Source: Rhypophila decipiens (lineage: Eukaryota > Ascomycota > Sordariomycetes > Sordariales > Naviculisporaceae). From it: a stretch of 64,000 nt of DNA. Below are positions 21,913 through 34,696 of this stretch, in pieces. The stretch lies in NCBI GenBank assembly GCA_033297075.1, contig MU858046.1, positions 868,001 to 932,000 of the forward strand, given 5' to 3'. Below the pieces are notes generated by a model that searched no databases, was not told the origin of the DNA, and saw nothing but the letters and a program-made list of their open reading frames with translations. A program made the translations under genes and the position numbers. Every line of letters begins with the position of its first letter. The stretch's first letter is position 1.

Positions 21913-22938
21913 GTCGGCGAGCTTCGAGTTCCTCGCCCTCCTCCTCGTCACTCGAAGTGCGCTTCCCGCCTCCATCACGACCGAGAACTGCGCTTGGGTG
22001 ATGGACACAGAATACCGAGATGGCCACCAACATGGGCACGGCTTCGAAGACCCAAAAGAGCCACTCATGCCTGAACGAGTACCCGTCGACGCCTTCGCCA
22101 AACTCGGCCGCCCTGAATATGCAGCGGATCTATTTCCCTCCCATATCAGTCAGTATCTTGGCCAAACCAGCACTTTTGCAAGGAATAACCCACCAAGATC
22201 ATCGCAGAAGAGATATAAACCGCCCTCAGCAGTTTTCGCCAATCCCGCGGAGCATCCGCCATAGCTTCCCTCCTCGCCAGGTAATGAAACCGTCCCAAAA
22301 GACTCATAAACAAGACGAAACTGACAGCCTGGAGCCCAAGCCCGCCAATGAGGATATTAATCCCCACCTTGAGGTTCGGACCAGTCCAGTTGTCCGAGCT
22401 GGCGACGCCCGACCCGCTAGATTGGACCATACCACTGAGGATATCTGAGATGACAAAGATTCGGGTGATCCGGTGGGCTGGGAGTCCCGGGGCTATCTTG
22501 TAGTGCTCTCGGAGCAGGATTGACCTGATCATGCGGCCTAGCAGGAGGTAATTGCCCGCTGAGATCAAGATTGGGGCGAGGACTATCAGGGAGAGGGTCG
22601 TTGCGAATGGGGCCTAATAAATAAGCATTGGTACATGTTATTAGAGCTTTCGGTTTGGGAGGAACATGTGGGATATGAAAGATGATGCAAGTCAGTGTAC
22701 ATACAACTTGGCTCGGGTTCCTGATGGAATGACAACGCAAAGCGTATCCGGCCACTTCAACGCCTGCACCCACCACCACGCAGGTGAAGTACCAGGATCG
22801 GTACTTGATAAATGTCTGGTAGAAGATGACGAGGAATATGATGCCGTAGAGGATGCTGGCGAGGATGGCGAGGGCTAGAGAGGGGTTGTACTGCCATACT
22901 GACTGGTCCTCGGGCGGTGGAGTAGTTGGGCCTGCCAT
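21887..22938 (-). CDS. RTA1-like seven-helix membrane protein (lipid-translocating exporter family)
   Basis: Three exons: 22938-22705, 22613-22194 and 22129-21887. Introns are 91 and 64 bp and all junctions are phase 0, giving 298 aa, the normal family length. The N terminus W-Q-Y-N-P-S-L opens the first helix, as in other RTA1 proteins. About seven hydrophobic segments follow. Exon 3 begins with I-R-C-I-F-R and A-E-F, then H-E-W, which matches the conserved last loop and helix. Yeast relatives (Rta1, Rsb1, Pug1) are plasma-membrane or vacuolar proteins linked to sterol-toxin resistance and lipid or porphyrin movement. The substrate here is unknown. A basic, acidic-flanked tail (R-R-R-R-H-R-K-T-R-S) ends the protein. 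An in-frame ATG at 23031 is possible but would add a charged, unconserved segment. The last codons lie in the 61-bp repeat. Confidence 0.88.
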
Positions 22939-23759
22939 TGTTGCTGTTTCTCTTTCTTTTGTTTTTCTCTTGTCAAGGAGGAGACGGCGGCTGTTCGGGA
23001 ATTTCTGATGCTTTTCTGTCGAGGCAGACATTGGGATCGTTTGTCGACGGCATGATGTTCGTGCTTGATATATATGTTCTTCTTTTCACGGTAGAATTCT
23101 TCTTCAGACAGGCAATGGCCGGAGTAAGACGACGTGGGTATTCGCACGACCTTCTGGGAAAGAAAACATCATCAGTCGGATTCCTCTCGAGAGCTGGCGC
23201 GTCCCCGGAGTAAATGTTTCTTAGCCTATGCCTCAAAGGAAAGACAAAGTCAAAGACTAATATCATTAAAAAGTAATCAACCCAAATCTCGCCCTGCCCT
23301 GGTTTTACGCTGTAATTCGTCGTATATTTCATGGTGTAATGTGATTGGTTCGACTGGCTCTTGTTTGGTTGTGGAAAGGGGCATTGTGGCTGTGAATCCG
23401 AGCAATCCGACCATGACGACGTGTCAGCCCGGGATGCTTCTCGGATTGGGTGTTTACTGACGACGACAACAATAATTCTTTGAATCGCAATCAAAGTATA
23501 AAATAGAATTTTAAAGAGATCTCATTTCTTTTTTCTCGAGAGAGAAAAAGCATTTGGCGGGGACCCGTGTGACTATGTCCGGTAACTTTCACGCATCGCG
23601 GGTCACGTCATGATGTCTCTTCGATACGTCTTGGTAGTTTTGAAGCAACTCGGAAACGAAAATAAGATCCTTGCTTCTCAGTCAGTTGTTGTAGTCATCA
23701 GCCCTCTGAAATCTCTATAAGCTGTTGCCGAACATATCCAAAGGATTGTTGACGATTTG
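22939..23759. other. Intergenic between RTA1-like gene and 5S rRNA gene
   Basis: It holds the upstream region of the RTA1-like gene on the minus strand, with a pyrimidine-rich leader near 22940-22980. Short frames on both strands are not supported as genes. Confidence 0.45.
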
Positions 23760-23770
23760 AAAAAAAAAAA
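23760..23770 (-). terminator. RNA polymerase III T-run terminator of the 5S gene
   Basis: Eleven consecutive A on the plus strand (T on the transcribed minus strand) begin six bases after the 3' end of the 5S rRNA. This is a strong Pol III termination signal. Confidence 0.85.
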
Positions 23771-23776
23771 GACAAA

Positions 23777-23895
23777 ACATACAGCACCAGGGATTCCCCA
23801 GTGGTCACCCACCTGAGTACTAGTCTGGCGATTAGTGGCTTATCTATGGGGGAGCGGACGGGACCCCGAGTTTTCCACTATCTATGGCCGTATGT
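23777..23895 (-). rRNA. 5S ribosomal RNA gene (dispersed copy)
   Basis: 119 nt, the standard size. The 5' end ACATACGGC pairs with the 3' end GCTGTATGT to close helix I. The internal control region is intact in form, with AAGCCACTAATCG as the A-box region and GGTGGGTGACCAC as the C-box. The invariant GGAAAAC and GTCCGCTC segments, which follow the fungal 5S consensus, are also present. A TATA-like element lies about 25-31 bp upstream (GATAAT on the minus strand, 23920-23926). Such an element is needed by dispersed 5S genes in Neurospora. A T-run terminator follows. A single gene amid unrelated sequence fits the scattered 5S organisation of many Pezizomycotina. Loss of function cannot be excluded, because the central loop sequence departs somewhat from the Neurospora form. 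Confidence 0.9.
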
Positions 23896-26800
23896 GCTTG
23901 TTCATTGAGTTCCGGGGCATTATCAGACAACTCCCTTCCGCCGTCTATGAGTGAGATCGGCTTGTCCAACGTCTGTTTGCTCGTCAACGGAGATCGGGAC
24001 AAGGTCCACAAAGTCTCAAAGATAGTGAATGTATCATCCTGTCACGACACCTGCGGTGCCAGTACCACGACTATAAGAGCTCTGGTGGTCTCTACTGACG
24101 ACGATACGGGACATTGAAGCAGTTTGAAGAAAGTAGATAATCTGTTACCGTCCCGTTGCTTGATGATGGGTGAGATTCATGTGAAACCATATATCGACAA
24201 TGGGGGCGGAGCTGTAGTCATGGGCCAGCGTCGATGGGAAATACTTCACTCAGTCACTGAGAGCAATAAGATATTCTTTGTAAGAGCCCCTTTCTGGACA
24301 TCTGTTACGGTATGCTGATCCGGCCCGTCAGCATACATACGAGATTACCAGCGTCCACCTTCAAAGTCTCCAGTATCCTGACTCAGGCTGGTGTTTGGGG
24401 AAAAGGGAAGTGCCGTTCCGTGTTTTACTTCCCACTTCGGTCTGAAGTCGAACGCTCTGTCAGGGACCTATGTTATCGGGTCCATGTACTCGTCATGGAA
24501 GTACCTGGCTGAGAGCATCAAAAGACAAGCTTTGCCTCCAGAATCGCGGAGACAATAACCACCATATATATGGCTTTCACATGTTGAACCAAAGCGTGAT
24601 GCTGGCTGGGAGGTTGGGAACGCACATGTAATGTACAATGTGCATGTATGAGTACCTACACTGAGCACCCGGGGAGCCAGCAACGCTAGCTATGTATGAC
24701 ACACCTTCTCCGTGCTCAAAGCCTCAAAGCATCTGGATGCTTTGGCAGAAACTACTCATGCCTCCAATTCTTTCCAGGGCTTTCCGGGCCATTGACCTTT
24801 ACCGCAGCATTATCCCGTGGGGAGGCACTCGAAATATCTCATGCCATACGAACGGCTTTCATATGAAAGTGACTCGACTGTTCCCACGTTTTGATGTCAC
24901 GGCTGCTGCTGCTTGGAGTAAGAATCTAAAAAAGGAACAAGAGTCCAGGTCTCCAAGTGATATGGTATAAGCTTTTCTCCTCATGCGGCACTACGGTACC
25001 TGCCCGTGCAAAAGCCCGTCAAAAATAAGGTTCAAGGTTTGAAACAAGTGGAGGAGGAGTAACTCATTATCTCCGCACCAACACGTGGTGTAAGAAAGCC
25101 ACAATGAATGAAAACGGTGCCTTAGTCGTAGTTACGTTTCACATGAAGGCAGCTCCGGTCCCGTGATAAGGTTCCCGAAGTGTGTTTGTTGCAGATCGGT
25201 GGGATTGTTGTCGTACCTCTCCGGAAATCTAAAGGCGACGCAGGTACAAACAGAAGGCTACGTACTGCTGTTTCCCTAGATTTTTCCATTGATCTTCATG
25301 AAAACAGAGTCAGTCACATGTCAACCCAATCTAAGCAGTCTTACTCCCTATTCTTGACGACACTCGATCTGCCCAAAGATCCAGACCCCTCTTGGGGGGA
25401 TCATATGGACGCAGACAAGAAGTACGTACTTCAAGCTACCTCCCACGATTCTTTTGCTGATCCCTTTCCCCGATCCCGAGGTCGTTAGCGGAAGCCCGTC
25501 CTCTTCTTGGAATCGACCAAGTGGGTTACCGGCAAGCCATCTCACATGGTGCTAGTACTCAGTGGTGATGATCTGCCCGGCACTTTCTTGAGAAGGACCG
25601 CCGTCTGTGTTGTCCCTGGACGGACTCAGGGGCAAGATGAAGTCACCGAGCAGGCACGTGCCCAGATTTATACCACACAGACGTTGGTCAAGGAGCACCG
25701 TTTTCTTAGCTCACAGCCCAAGGTTTATTAAAGTGTGTTTATTCAATATCATTTTATCGATCAATTCCTCGTGGCTCAAAAAGAGTTCTTCATTACGTCC
25801 GAGTCTACACTAATATATGGCATTTGTGGACAGGGCGGCAGGGCATGCTGCCAGACGACACTGGGCTCACACGCGAATATATCGACATATCGTGACCCGA
25901 TATCACACTTATAAGTGAGATGCCAAAGTCAGTTAAATATCAGATAGCAGCTGGAGAGACGGGTATAATTTTAGACTCCTTTTGTCAAATACACAGAAAA
26001 ACTCTTGCCAGCAGCATATGATCCGAGATCGACTTGAGATCTTGAAGCTCGATAGACTGCTCTCAAATAATGCTCGATGCCCCTGGAACCATTAACAAAA
26101 GACCATGGCAGATATGATCTTGCAAAAGGGAAAGACGTTCCTCTCATTTGCCATGCACATCAACTGGGTCCCGGGTCCCGGGTTTGGGGATGGATGGACT
26201 TTGAAAGGCATGTGAAAACGAATGCTGAATAAGACTTGGAAAGGACAAACCGATCAAATAAGATCAAATCAAATAAAATGAGTAGAACTCCAAAACGGTC
26301 CCTCATGAGGAGTCAAAACAATGGAGAAAGGGGGGTCGGAGAACATCGGATGAAGACAACTGGTGACGACTGTCTGAATCAGTTACACACATCGAATCCT
26401 TCTAGAAGCCTTCCATCGTTGCATGAACTCTTTTCACATGTTTAATATTCTCAAGCAAATTCTTTGGTGACGCTTGTAAACCAGACCCCAGACTGAGGGT
26501 AAAACCGCTACATCAGGAGGTCGTTTGTATCGGGTAGGTCATGCAACAAATACGGTAATCCCTATCGGCTGAAGCGAGGTTGAAGCATTGACAGTTGACA
26601 TCCGAACATGGTTGACATCTGTCAAGGTCAGATAATGCTATTGTCAATATCCGAATGATACTTGTTATTCCCAAGAAAGGAGGGGTCTACATCTTGCCGA
26701 CTTGGTAACCGAGGCCGACGTTGACCGATAAAGGCCCGATGCCTCGGAGCCTCCCTCGGGTTCTTTGGCTATGGGATTGACCTCATCACTGTTTATCACC

Positions 26801-29800
26801 AAAATAGGAGAACTGCTCCTGTGATTGAACCCCGAATTGGAGGAGGAGGGGTTAGGAGGCTCGAAAGCCGAACAGCCTTAATGGAGTCCCTGTTTATTCG
26901 CCTCACCGGGGTTGGTTGTTGTCAGCTCCAGAGTGACCCTCTGCAGACTACATCACAGACCGGATGAAAAGAAAGGGGTGACGACGCCATGCCGTTTGCT
27001 GTTGTTTATTTGTACAGTAAGAATTCCATTGTCAAGAAAGACAGATAAAGGAAGGAAGTCTTCTGGACGACGGACAACTGAGTGTGAATTAGTAAGCTTC
27101 TATGACCGTATCCCCAAGGAAACGGTGATAGATCGGATCGAGATGGCCAAAGACCTCGGTTTCTCCGACGATCTTAAACCCCCCAATATGTCGGGAGATA
27201 TTGACAGCTTATGGCTTCTTGGTAACAAAGAAACGTTTTGTGGCGATTAGTACCTGAAGCAGCCGACCCTGCTTTGCCCGGCCCTATATACTCTTGTCGA
27301 AGCGAAGATGTCCAACTGACCAATGAGGTGTTATAGATTGCTTAGGGCTTGGGATTTTCACCAACACAACCACCAAAATACGAGTTCTGGATAGCAATGG
27401 CCTATCACCTTGCTGAGAATACCTTGAGACTTCTCGGTGAGTATATCCTCTAGACGTATTAGATTGTGCCCTGCAGAGAATTACTGAAAATACTATCGCC
27501 ATTAATATATAAAAAACTCGCTTTGTTTGAGAGGTGCAGTTGATGTGGATTTTATATGCATGCCTCTCTCATCGACCCCTGGACGAGATGAGTGAGATTA
27601 TTAGAAACCCCGTGAAAAGTATGAGGTTAGTATTTGCAAATAGAAAGACCAAGAACAGGGTTAATTGATGAATTCTTCTCTTTTTTTTGTATTCGCCCGA
27701 TCACAAGCCGTGACATGTGTCGGTTCATGAGGCCATGTACCAGAGACTTTGTCCAAGTACCCGGAATTGTGGAGCACGAGGGCATCCAAAATCCCAGGGC
27801 AGACAGTTTGGTGACAAGATCCAGCCCAATTTCTGCCATGTCAGGGATCATTCAAGTTCATCAATGTCGAGCAAGGACGGGGTCTTGATTAAGGATGATG
27901 CTGGGACAGTCTGTCAACCGACCACCTTGACAGAGTCATCCCGATCCCACGGGAGCTTCCCTCTTGGCGGGAAGGCAATGATATCGCCCCCGAGTTTCGA
28001 CTCGTCGACAGTGAACAGTTCAATCTTGAGGTCCTACGCATGGTCGGTGATCTATGGGATTTGTTGCCTACGTATCGGGGCGCTGTCCGCCAACCAAGTA
28101 AAAGGGACTGAGCGAATTTCAGGTAAAGTGTCGGATAGCGGAGGCATCCGATCTTTGATCAAGATGAAATGAAGGCCTGAACCTCGAGGCTCCCGGATCA
28201 TGTGCTTTACCTATCCGGCCGCTCCCTACCTATCTTCTTTGGCCCAACACAAGGGTAAGGTATCTGTGAACCTCCCACCCAGCGGTGGATAGACGTCCAG
28301 CTGCTAATACTAGGATATGGCCGAGATGGTGAGAGAATAGTTGGCCCGGTGGGATCCATGACAAATGGCTTCTGTGGCTTCCCCCACGTCCATGGAAGAG
28401 GAGGGAGAAGGTTGATACCTAAGCCAATCGATACATTGGACTCAAGAGCTTCGCCATGTCTGCTCGAGCAGGTCGTGAAGAAGAAGATGTAAACCGTATA
28501 ACCTGAAGAAGTTGAGAGATAGGAAGGTGTGGCTACCGCGGCCCGGGCAAAGGTCTGTCGTCCAGTCATTAAAGTCTAAGCTGCCAGTTGAGTAGCAACC
28601 ACCGGCGAGGAGGCGGGGGAATTTGCAGAGCTTCCCGTCCACGTGAAAATGAAAAGTCGGTGAGCAGGAATCCGGAGAATATGATTTGCACACGACAACC
28701 GCCAGAGGTCAGAAAGAAGGGACGGTGAAAGAGGCTGCTCCTTCCCGCGACCGACCGACAGACGGGCGGGGAATAGCTCATGTTATAATATCCATCAAAG
28801 TTTGAGATTTAGGTGAGAGGGGGTATGATGAGCAAGATAAGGGAAGCTAGCCAGGCTTATCGTGACGCGCTGTAACTCTGGCATCCTGCAGCTAACAACG
28901 CGCCCTGTGACGCGGACGAGGGAGCTCCCAAGCTGCCCCTCCATTACGAACGCGGGGCTTGGTTTTTCGAGAGAAAGACTGGGCAGGGCTAATTGCTGGC
29001 GCATGCCAGCTGCAACCGCAACCGATGCTTGTTGTCGCAAACGGTGGGCTTTTCTTATGTGATAGGTTTGTTGAGAAAATAATAAAAGAAGTAAAAGAAA
29101 TACATCAATTAAATTCTTAAGTAAATCTTGTTTAACGTCCGTAGTGACATAAGCTGGAGGTCTCGCAAGCCGGCAAGCCACATCATCAAACCCCTAACCG
29201 GTTACACTCTCCTTACCTTTCCCACTGTATTCCTTACAGTATATATACCGTATTTTACGGGTAACCCATCACGAGATCTCTTAGACAGTTACACACTCAT
29301 AACCGATCAAATCTTTTCACCAGTTCAGCTGAGATCTGTAGTTACATCCGAAGGGTTTCAAGGTTTGCTGTACACACATATACAGCAACAATCTGAGTTG
29401 TGACAAAACAAGGTGGCGTCTCTCCGTCTTGAACAAGTACTGTATTACGATCGACAGGGCCGCGAATTGTTAACTAAACGCGCCTCATAAGAGCGGAGTG
29501 GAAAGACTTGTCGACCCTTTTGACCAGCCTACGCCGGATGTCAAACCCGTTATGATGATATCATTCCCTTCATTGCAAGAATGTCACTGTGTGACGCCGG
29601 GCTTTATTGTCTTTACGTGTATTATCAACAGCTCTCCGTCTCCGAGGCTGAACGGACAGAGACAGAAACCAGTGCCTGACCGCCTGGGTGACCACACCAC
29701 TGACGTGTCCGTCGAATTTCCAAGATTTTTCTCGCCAACGAGGTCTACTTACTTCTGCGTTTCTCTCGGACCTCCACCAAGCCGGCGGAACAGTCTTGGG

Positions 29801-32800
29801 ACTGGGGAAGTGGATAAAGCCCCAAGTTGCGAGACAGTTTTCTGTGCTCGCCCCCATAGAGATGGATACTTGTACCATTGTTTCGAAGCGAGCGAGCAAG
29901 CAAGAAAAGTGAGGCCAAAGATGGATGAAAAAAGGCGGTGACAACGACTCAGCTTCACCGACTTTGACTCTTGTTGCATCGTCCTGGTAAAGATGGGTTC
30001 TTGCTTGCTGCTAAGCTGCTTCCCTTGCCCTTGTTGCCGATCGATATTCATGCGTTGTATGCGTCCTTGTAGTCGGTAAGTCGGTACAGTACCAACCCAC
30101 TATGCTGCTTAGTCCTGAACCAACATCGAAAGGTATCCTCTATAATGGTCAGTAATAAAGCCCAGCTATCATGCGTGTCTTGGATCCAGGGCTTAGACCT
30201 GTCCCGGTCCTCTCTGCCGCTCCCCGCACAATAGGGAAAGTGTGAGTGACAGGCAGGCATCGTGGAGATCCCATCCAGAATATCCATCCAATTCATGATG
30301 GCGGCTTGGTAGCCGTGTCAATCGACGGGTTCATATTCTGGTGACGCCGTATACCCCACCTACCTCCGTTTCTCGACTAGCAGCCAACCTTTAAACGAAG
30401 AGAAAACGATGAACAATAACGGAGCAAAGATCTTGAATCTGTCATGTTACACACGCCAGGAAGCACACAGACGGACCCCGTATTTGCGGCTCCGAAATCG
30501 AGGTTCGTCTTGTCAGGGGGCTGGGGAGGACAGGGCAGAGCAAGCCACGATAAGGCACTTTCCGATTTTGTTCATTTTTTTCAACCCCTATACAGTATGC
30601 TTTTCCCATGATCTCACCAGTCAGGTAGTGCCCACATAAAAAGAAAAAATTGGAATGTGTGACTGAAAGGACCCTGAAATGAGAGATACATCCACCCTAT
30701 GGATTAGTTTGGTGTGATATTGGGCCAGTAGCAGAGCACATCACAATACAAACCTGTCACCTGTTCTCCCGCAACCTCGTCTCGTGACACAAACGTGTTA
30801 GGCTATGAAATAATAATTGTCCTTTCCCGGTGGGATATAATCAAAAGGGAAGAAAGAATATTAATAAGCGGGCAGATACCGGCCAGTGTACGGATAGCTC
30901 CGAGGACAAATTTACACACACCCCTGACCCCTTTCATATTGCAAAAGTCTCGCCGATGACGTGCTTGGCTTTTTATGGGACCCTTCTTGCGGCATGCATC
31001 TGAGTTTCTCGCACTTGTTGATTTTGGGAACCGAGACGCCCCTGTCTCGCGTCCGGAGCGAAAAGACCGGGGGCGCTGCGGGCGGGGTTCGGGACGGGAC
31101 GGGTCTTCCCCCGCCCGGGGCACCACACGGCCAAGCTTCTCTGCTCATCGTTAAATCCCTTGGTTTGTCTGCGCCTAACGGCTAGATGGACCGAATTCCA
31201 TCATCAGATGCATTCTTATTAATTCTCCTACCCTACTCCGTACGCTTGCTTCTCCCTCGCTGTCCATAAAGAGAAATCCACGTCGCTGGTTATATGTACG
31301 TAATACCAGTTTCACGGGGATCCCTCAGCCACATCTCCCTCCAATCGCGAGCTGCGGCCTGTTGGGGGATTTTATTTTTTGCACACATGCAAGTGCGTTT
31401 AAACTCCATTGACAGCTCAGCAGAATCATGAGTGGGGGTTTGGTGTGTGATGGTAATACCCATTCTCCATCCCACCTTCGATTTGGCATACTTGTCCACG
31501 AAGAAGCCCAGCGAGGAGGGTAAGAAAATACAAACTCTCGGCATTGTCACCAGCCAAATGTACCGTATGTACTGATCCACAGCTACAGTTACATAGGCTT
31601 ACCACCATCTTGGTCTTGGTACATTTACTGGACGCGAGAAAAAGACCATCAAACATGGATGGTGATGATGTTCTGCATGGATTGTCAGATTGTCAGATTG
31701 TCAGATGTGGACCGAGGGCCGGATGTCGATCCGTCGAGATCCGGGATGACATTCTCTCTCTCTCGGTGGGAAATCCGACAATTCTTGTGTTGCACTCCCT
31801 CACGGACTTGAACTTGTTCAAAAGGGAAATCTCACGAGAGATATCGCGAACAAGTCCGCACTTGTCCTCGTCGGCCTTTTTGAGGACAACTCCGACCTGG
31901 GACCCCCACGAACCACCAAGTAGGGGGAATCCCGATGGGTTTAGGCCGTACGTACACCACACCACTCCAACCACGCCCATACTCAATGAAATGAGTATTT
32001 GTGATGCATGTACGGTGCCTACATATTTACCTGCCCCGAAAGTTGTAAGGGAGAATACAGATAGACAGACAATCTACTCAGCTACCTCCAGCTCTTGTCA
32101 GCAAACACGCCTCATTACCACACCTACGGGGTGGGTGTTACACGGGTCCCGGATTCCAGTTCCCCGGACTTTGGTGGCGGGTTGCAATCGGGGTGCCAGT
32201 CCCATCCGGAATAGGCATTCAGTCAAAATTCGGCAGGCTTTCCTTGATCTGATCGAATTGATTATTCACTCGACGCATTGCGCGCGCTATGTATGGGAGA
32301 GGCACAACCACAACAGTCCACTAAAGAACTGGATACCAAAGTACAATACATGCCTGTGATTCCAAACCGTCACGTCCGTTTCATGCTGGGACGGGAGTCA
32401 ACACGGATAGGGCTGTCATAAATGATAAACACAGCACACAGCGGGTATTTGTATGCGGTTTCGAGATCTTCTGTCCGTGTAAGCCGGGCCGCCCCTAGTG
32501 TACGGCACTGTAATCTAACTTTGTGTGTACAGATTACGAAGGTACCATCTGCTATGGAAGATTATCACATTTTTATCATATTCCCATGTTGAAATATGTA
32601 CAAGAGCAGCATGTTTTAGACAGACCAGATCATTGTTGGTGATTGACACCACCAAACGTACTGTACAGAGAGACAGTACTCACGGATTCTCGGCTCATTC
32701 ACCCCAGAAAACCAGGGGTGGATATAAGAACTGTCATGTCATCCTGCTCATCGGATTCAGGGGCGACGAGATGATGTCGCGGCGGCACGGGAAACGAAGC

Positions 32801-34696
32801 AAGTACTTTTGGATTCAAGTCCATACTCCGTACTATGGGTCTGGGTGACGACTCTATAAATGTATCCAGACGGAGTGCCTACCAACACCTATATCAAGTT
32901 CCCGCGTTATGAGACAACCGGAGAGCTGGATCCTTAGAAATCAAATGTGACGATAAAAAAAAGGACCTTGCCGGTCCGAGTCCGAGAGGTTACTTTCCCC
33001 TGGAATCAAATCAACCACCGCCAACTTGGCTCGAGTCACACAACATGAGAATATCGAGCCCCGTACCAACAACGACGCGCAGCCAGCCAGCCAGCCAGAC
33101 CCTCGCAGCTGTTGGTTCGCGTTCTTGACACGCCCGCGCGCGTCTTCGTTGGAGTGAGAAAGACAGCAGCATGCAAATGAAATGATAGTACTCCAGCCTT
33201 ACGGATACTGCACTGACCCCTTATTAGACCCGAGTGTGTAAGGCACATAATTACAGAGTATTACATTGTAATCAAGAGACGCACGGCGGGAGAAGCACCA
33301 CCACATAACTGCTCAATAATTCATCTGCCTGAAAAATTAGAACCATATATTACAGAGAGAAATGAAACAAGAAGGCGTAGAAACCATGGTGGATTGGTAA
33401 TATTTCAAGAAGCCTGTCTGTTCTGTTCCACAGGATTGGGGGATATGATGTGATACCGTACACCCGACCGGGAGCGGACCGGGCCCGCCACCCCGAACGC
33501 CATCCCGTTCATCAAAAACCCACCAACCACACCGTCCATGACGCGGACAAGAATTGCCGCCTGCAAGAAAGAGGACATCACCAATGCGAGGCACATCATC
33601 TCCTACTGCAGAGATCGCCCAAGCTACTCCATACACTAACAACAAAATCCACTGTTGCTCTAATTAGACTTCACAGTAAACAATGGGATATCCGTCTATG
33701 GAAAGGAGTGATCTTCACATGTTGCTTTGGGAAACAAACGGCTCAGGTATCACGACAAGATAATGATCATAACAACAGATTGTGTAACACTGCTTTTGAA
33801 TTGTTTTTAAAGGGATAAAGAGCCTTATCAACAAGGCACTCTATCTCGATGAATCTGGTCAAGTTTTTGACGTCCCTTTTGCTCGCTCTCATCTCCCAAG
33901 ACACGCACAATTGACTCCAGATCAGCCCTTTTCATCCTTGGCCTTCTCTGCGCCCAAATAATAGACCAAGACAAGTTGCTTTTCCCGGCAAACACCTCAC
34001 ACTTGGTTTGGACCATGTTCCGGTGATTGGTGTAATCGCTCTTCTTGTCTTGGGCAAAGGAAATATGTTTCGTATTCCGCTCTTTTTTCTCTTTCCCCCC
34101 TCGACATAGGAAGACAGGAGATTATTAACTCGAGAAGACGAGTACAATTGCCAAAGCACCTCCCAAAGCCATGGAATACAGATCTGTGCGACACAGACAC
34201 CATCAAACCCCATTATTCCACCGAAACACACAAGAATGCATATGAAGAAATCGTGGTATCATTGTGATAAATAAAAAAAAGCAAACGCCGCTTTCATGTA
34301 AAACGACCACACCTCGCAAATGATAAAGAAATCAGAAACCGCCGGTCCCAAATAATAAGGGCAGTGATGCCGCCATTGTAAACATCGGTCCCCCGATGAA
34401 AGCCGTGGAAACCACCCAACCTAATACCGAGGTCGGGTTGATGCATGCAATGTTCGCGACAAGAGTCCATCACAAGTGTTGATATTTTTCCCTGTGATGT
34501 GAAACCGGAATGTAAAATGATAAACGCCAGCCATGATGCGTCATGTCGTTAGATAATAGTTCGCTCTCGATGCTGAATCAAGTATACAGGGCAGCTATGC
34601 TGGCTGCCTGATGCATTGGGCGAAAGACCCCTGGGTATCTTGGTAGTTGAAAACGATGTTATGTGCAGAGGTGATGAAATAGTGGTTATTAGGTAT
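23896..34696. other. 10.8-kb gene-poor region
   Basis: No coding region could be supported. The longest frame, 31655-32359 (+, 234 codons from its first ATG), has no recognisable domain or compositional bias of a gene. Small sequence features include an 8-bp unit (ATTGTCAG) repeated three times at 31681-31704, overlapping GGGTCCC copies near 26170, CAGC tetranucleotides near 33080, and TACTCCGTA at 31234 and 32824. The sequence is not strongly AT-rich, so wholesale RIP decay is not obvious. It may hold long noncoding transcripts or distal regulatory DNA. Confidence 0.4.

Noticed and set aside
24310..24336. Perfect 9-bp inverted repeat with a 9-base loop
   Set aside because: Several stems of this size are expected by chance in 64 kb. 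No T-run, RNA gene or gene end is nearby.
26700..26762. Cluster of CCGAGG/CCTCGG hexamers
   Set aside because: Matches the FarA core three times, but no gene lies within several kb, so a promoter role cannot be argued.
31544..32359. Long plus-strand open frame in the desert (234 codons from the first ATG at 31655)
   Set aside because: No domain, signal peptide, splice structure or start context. The composition looks like intergenic DNA, so a chance frame is more likely.
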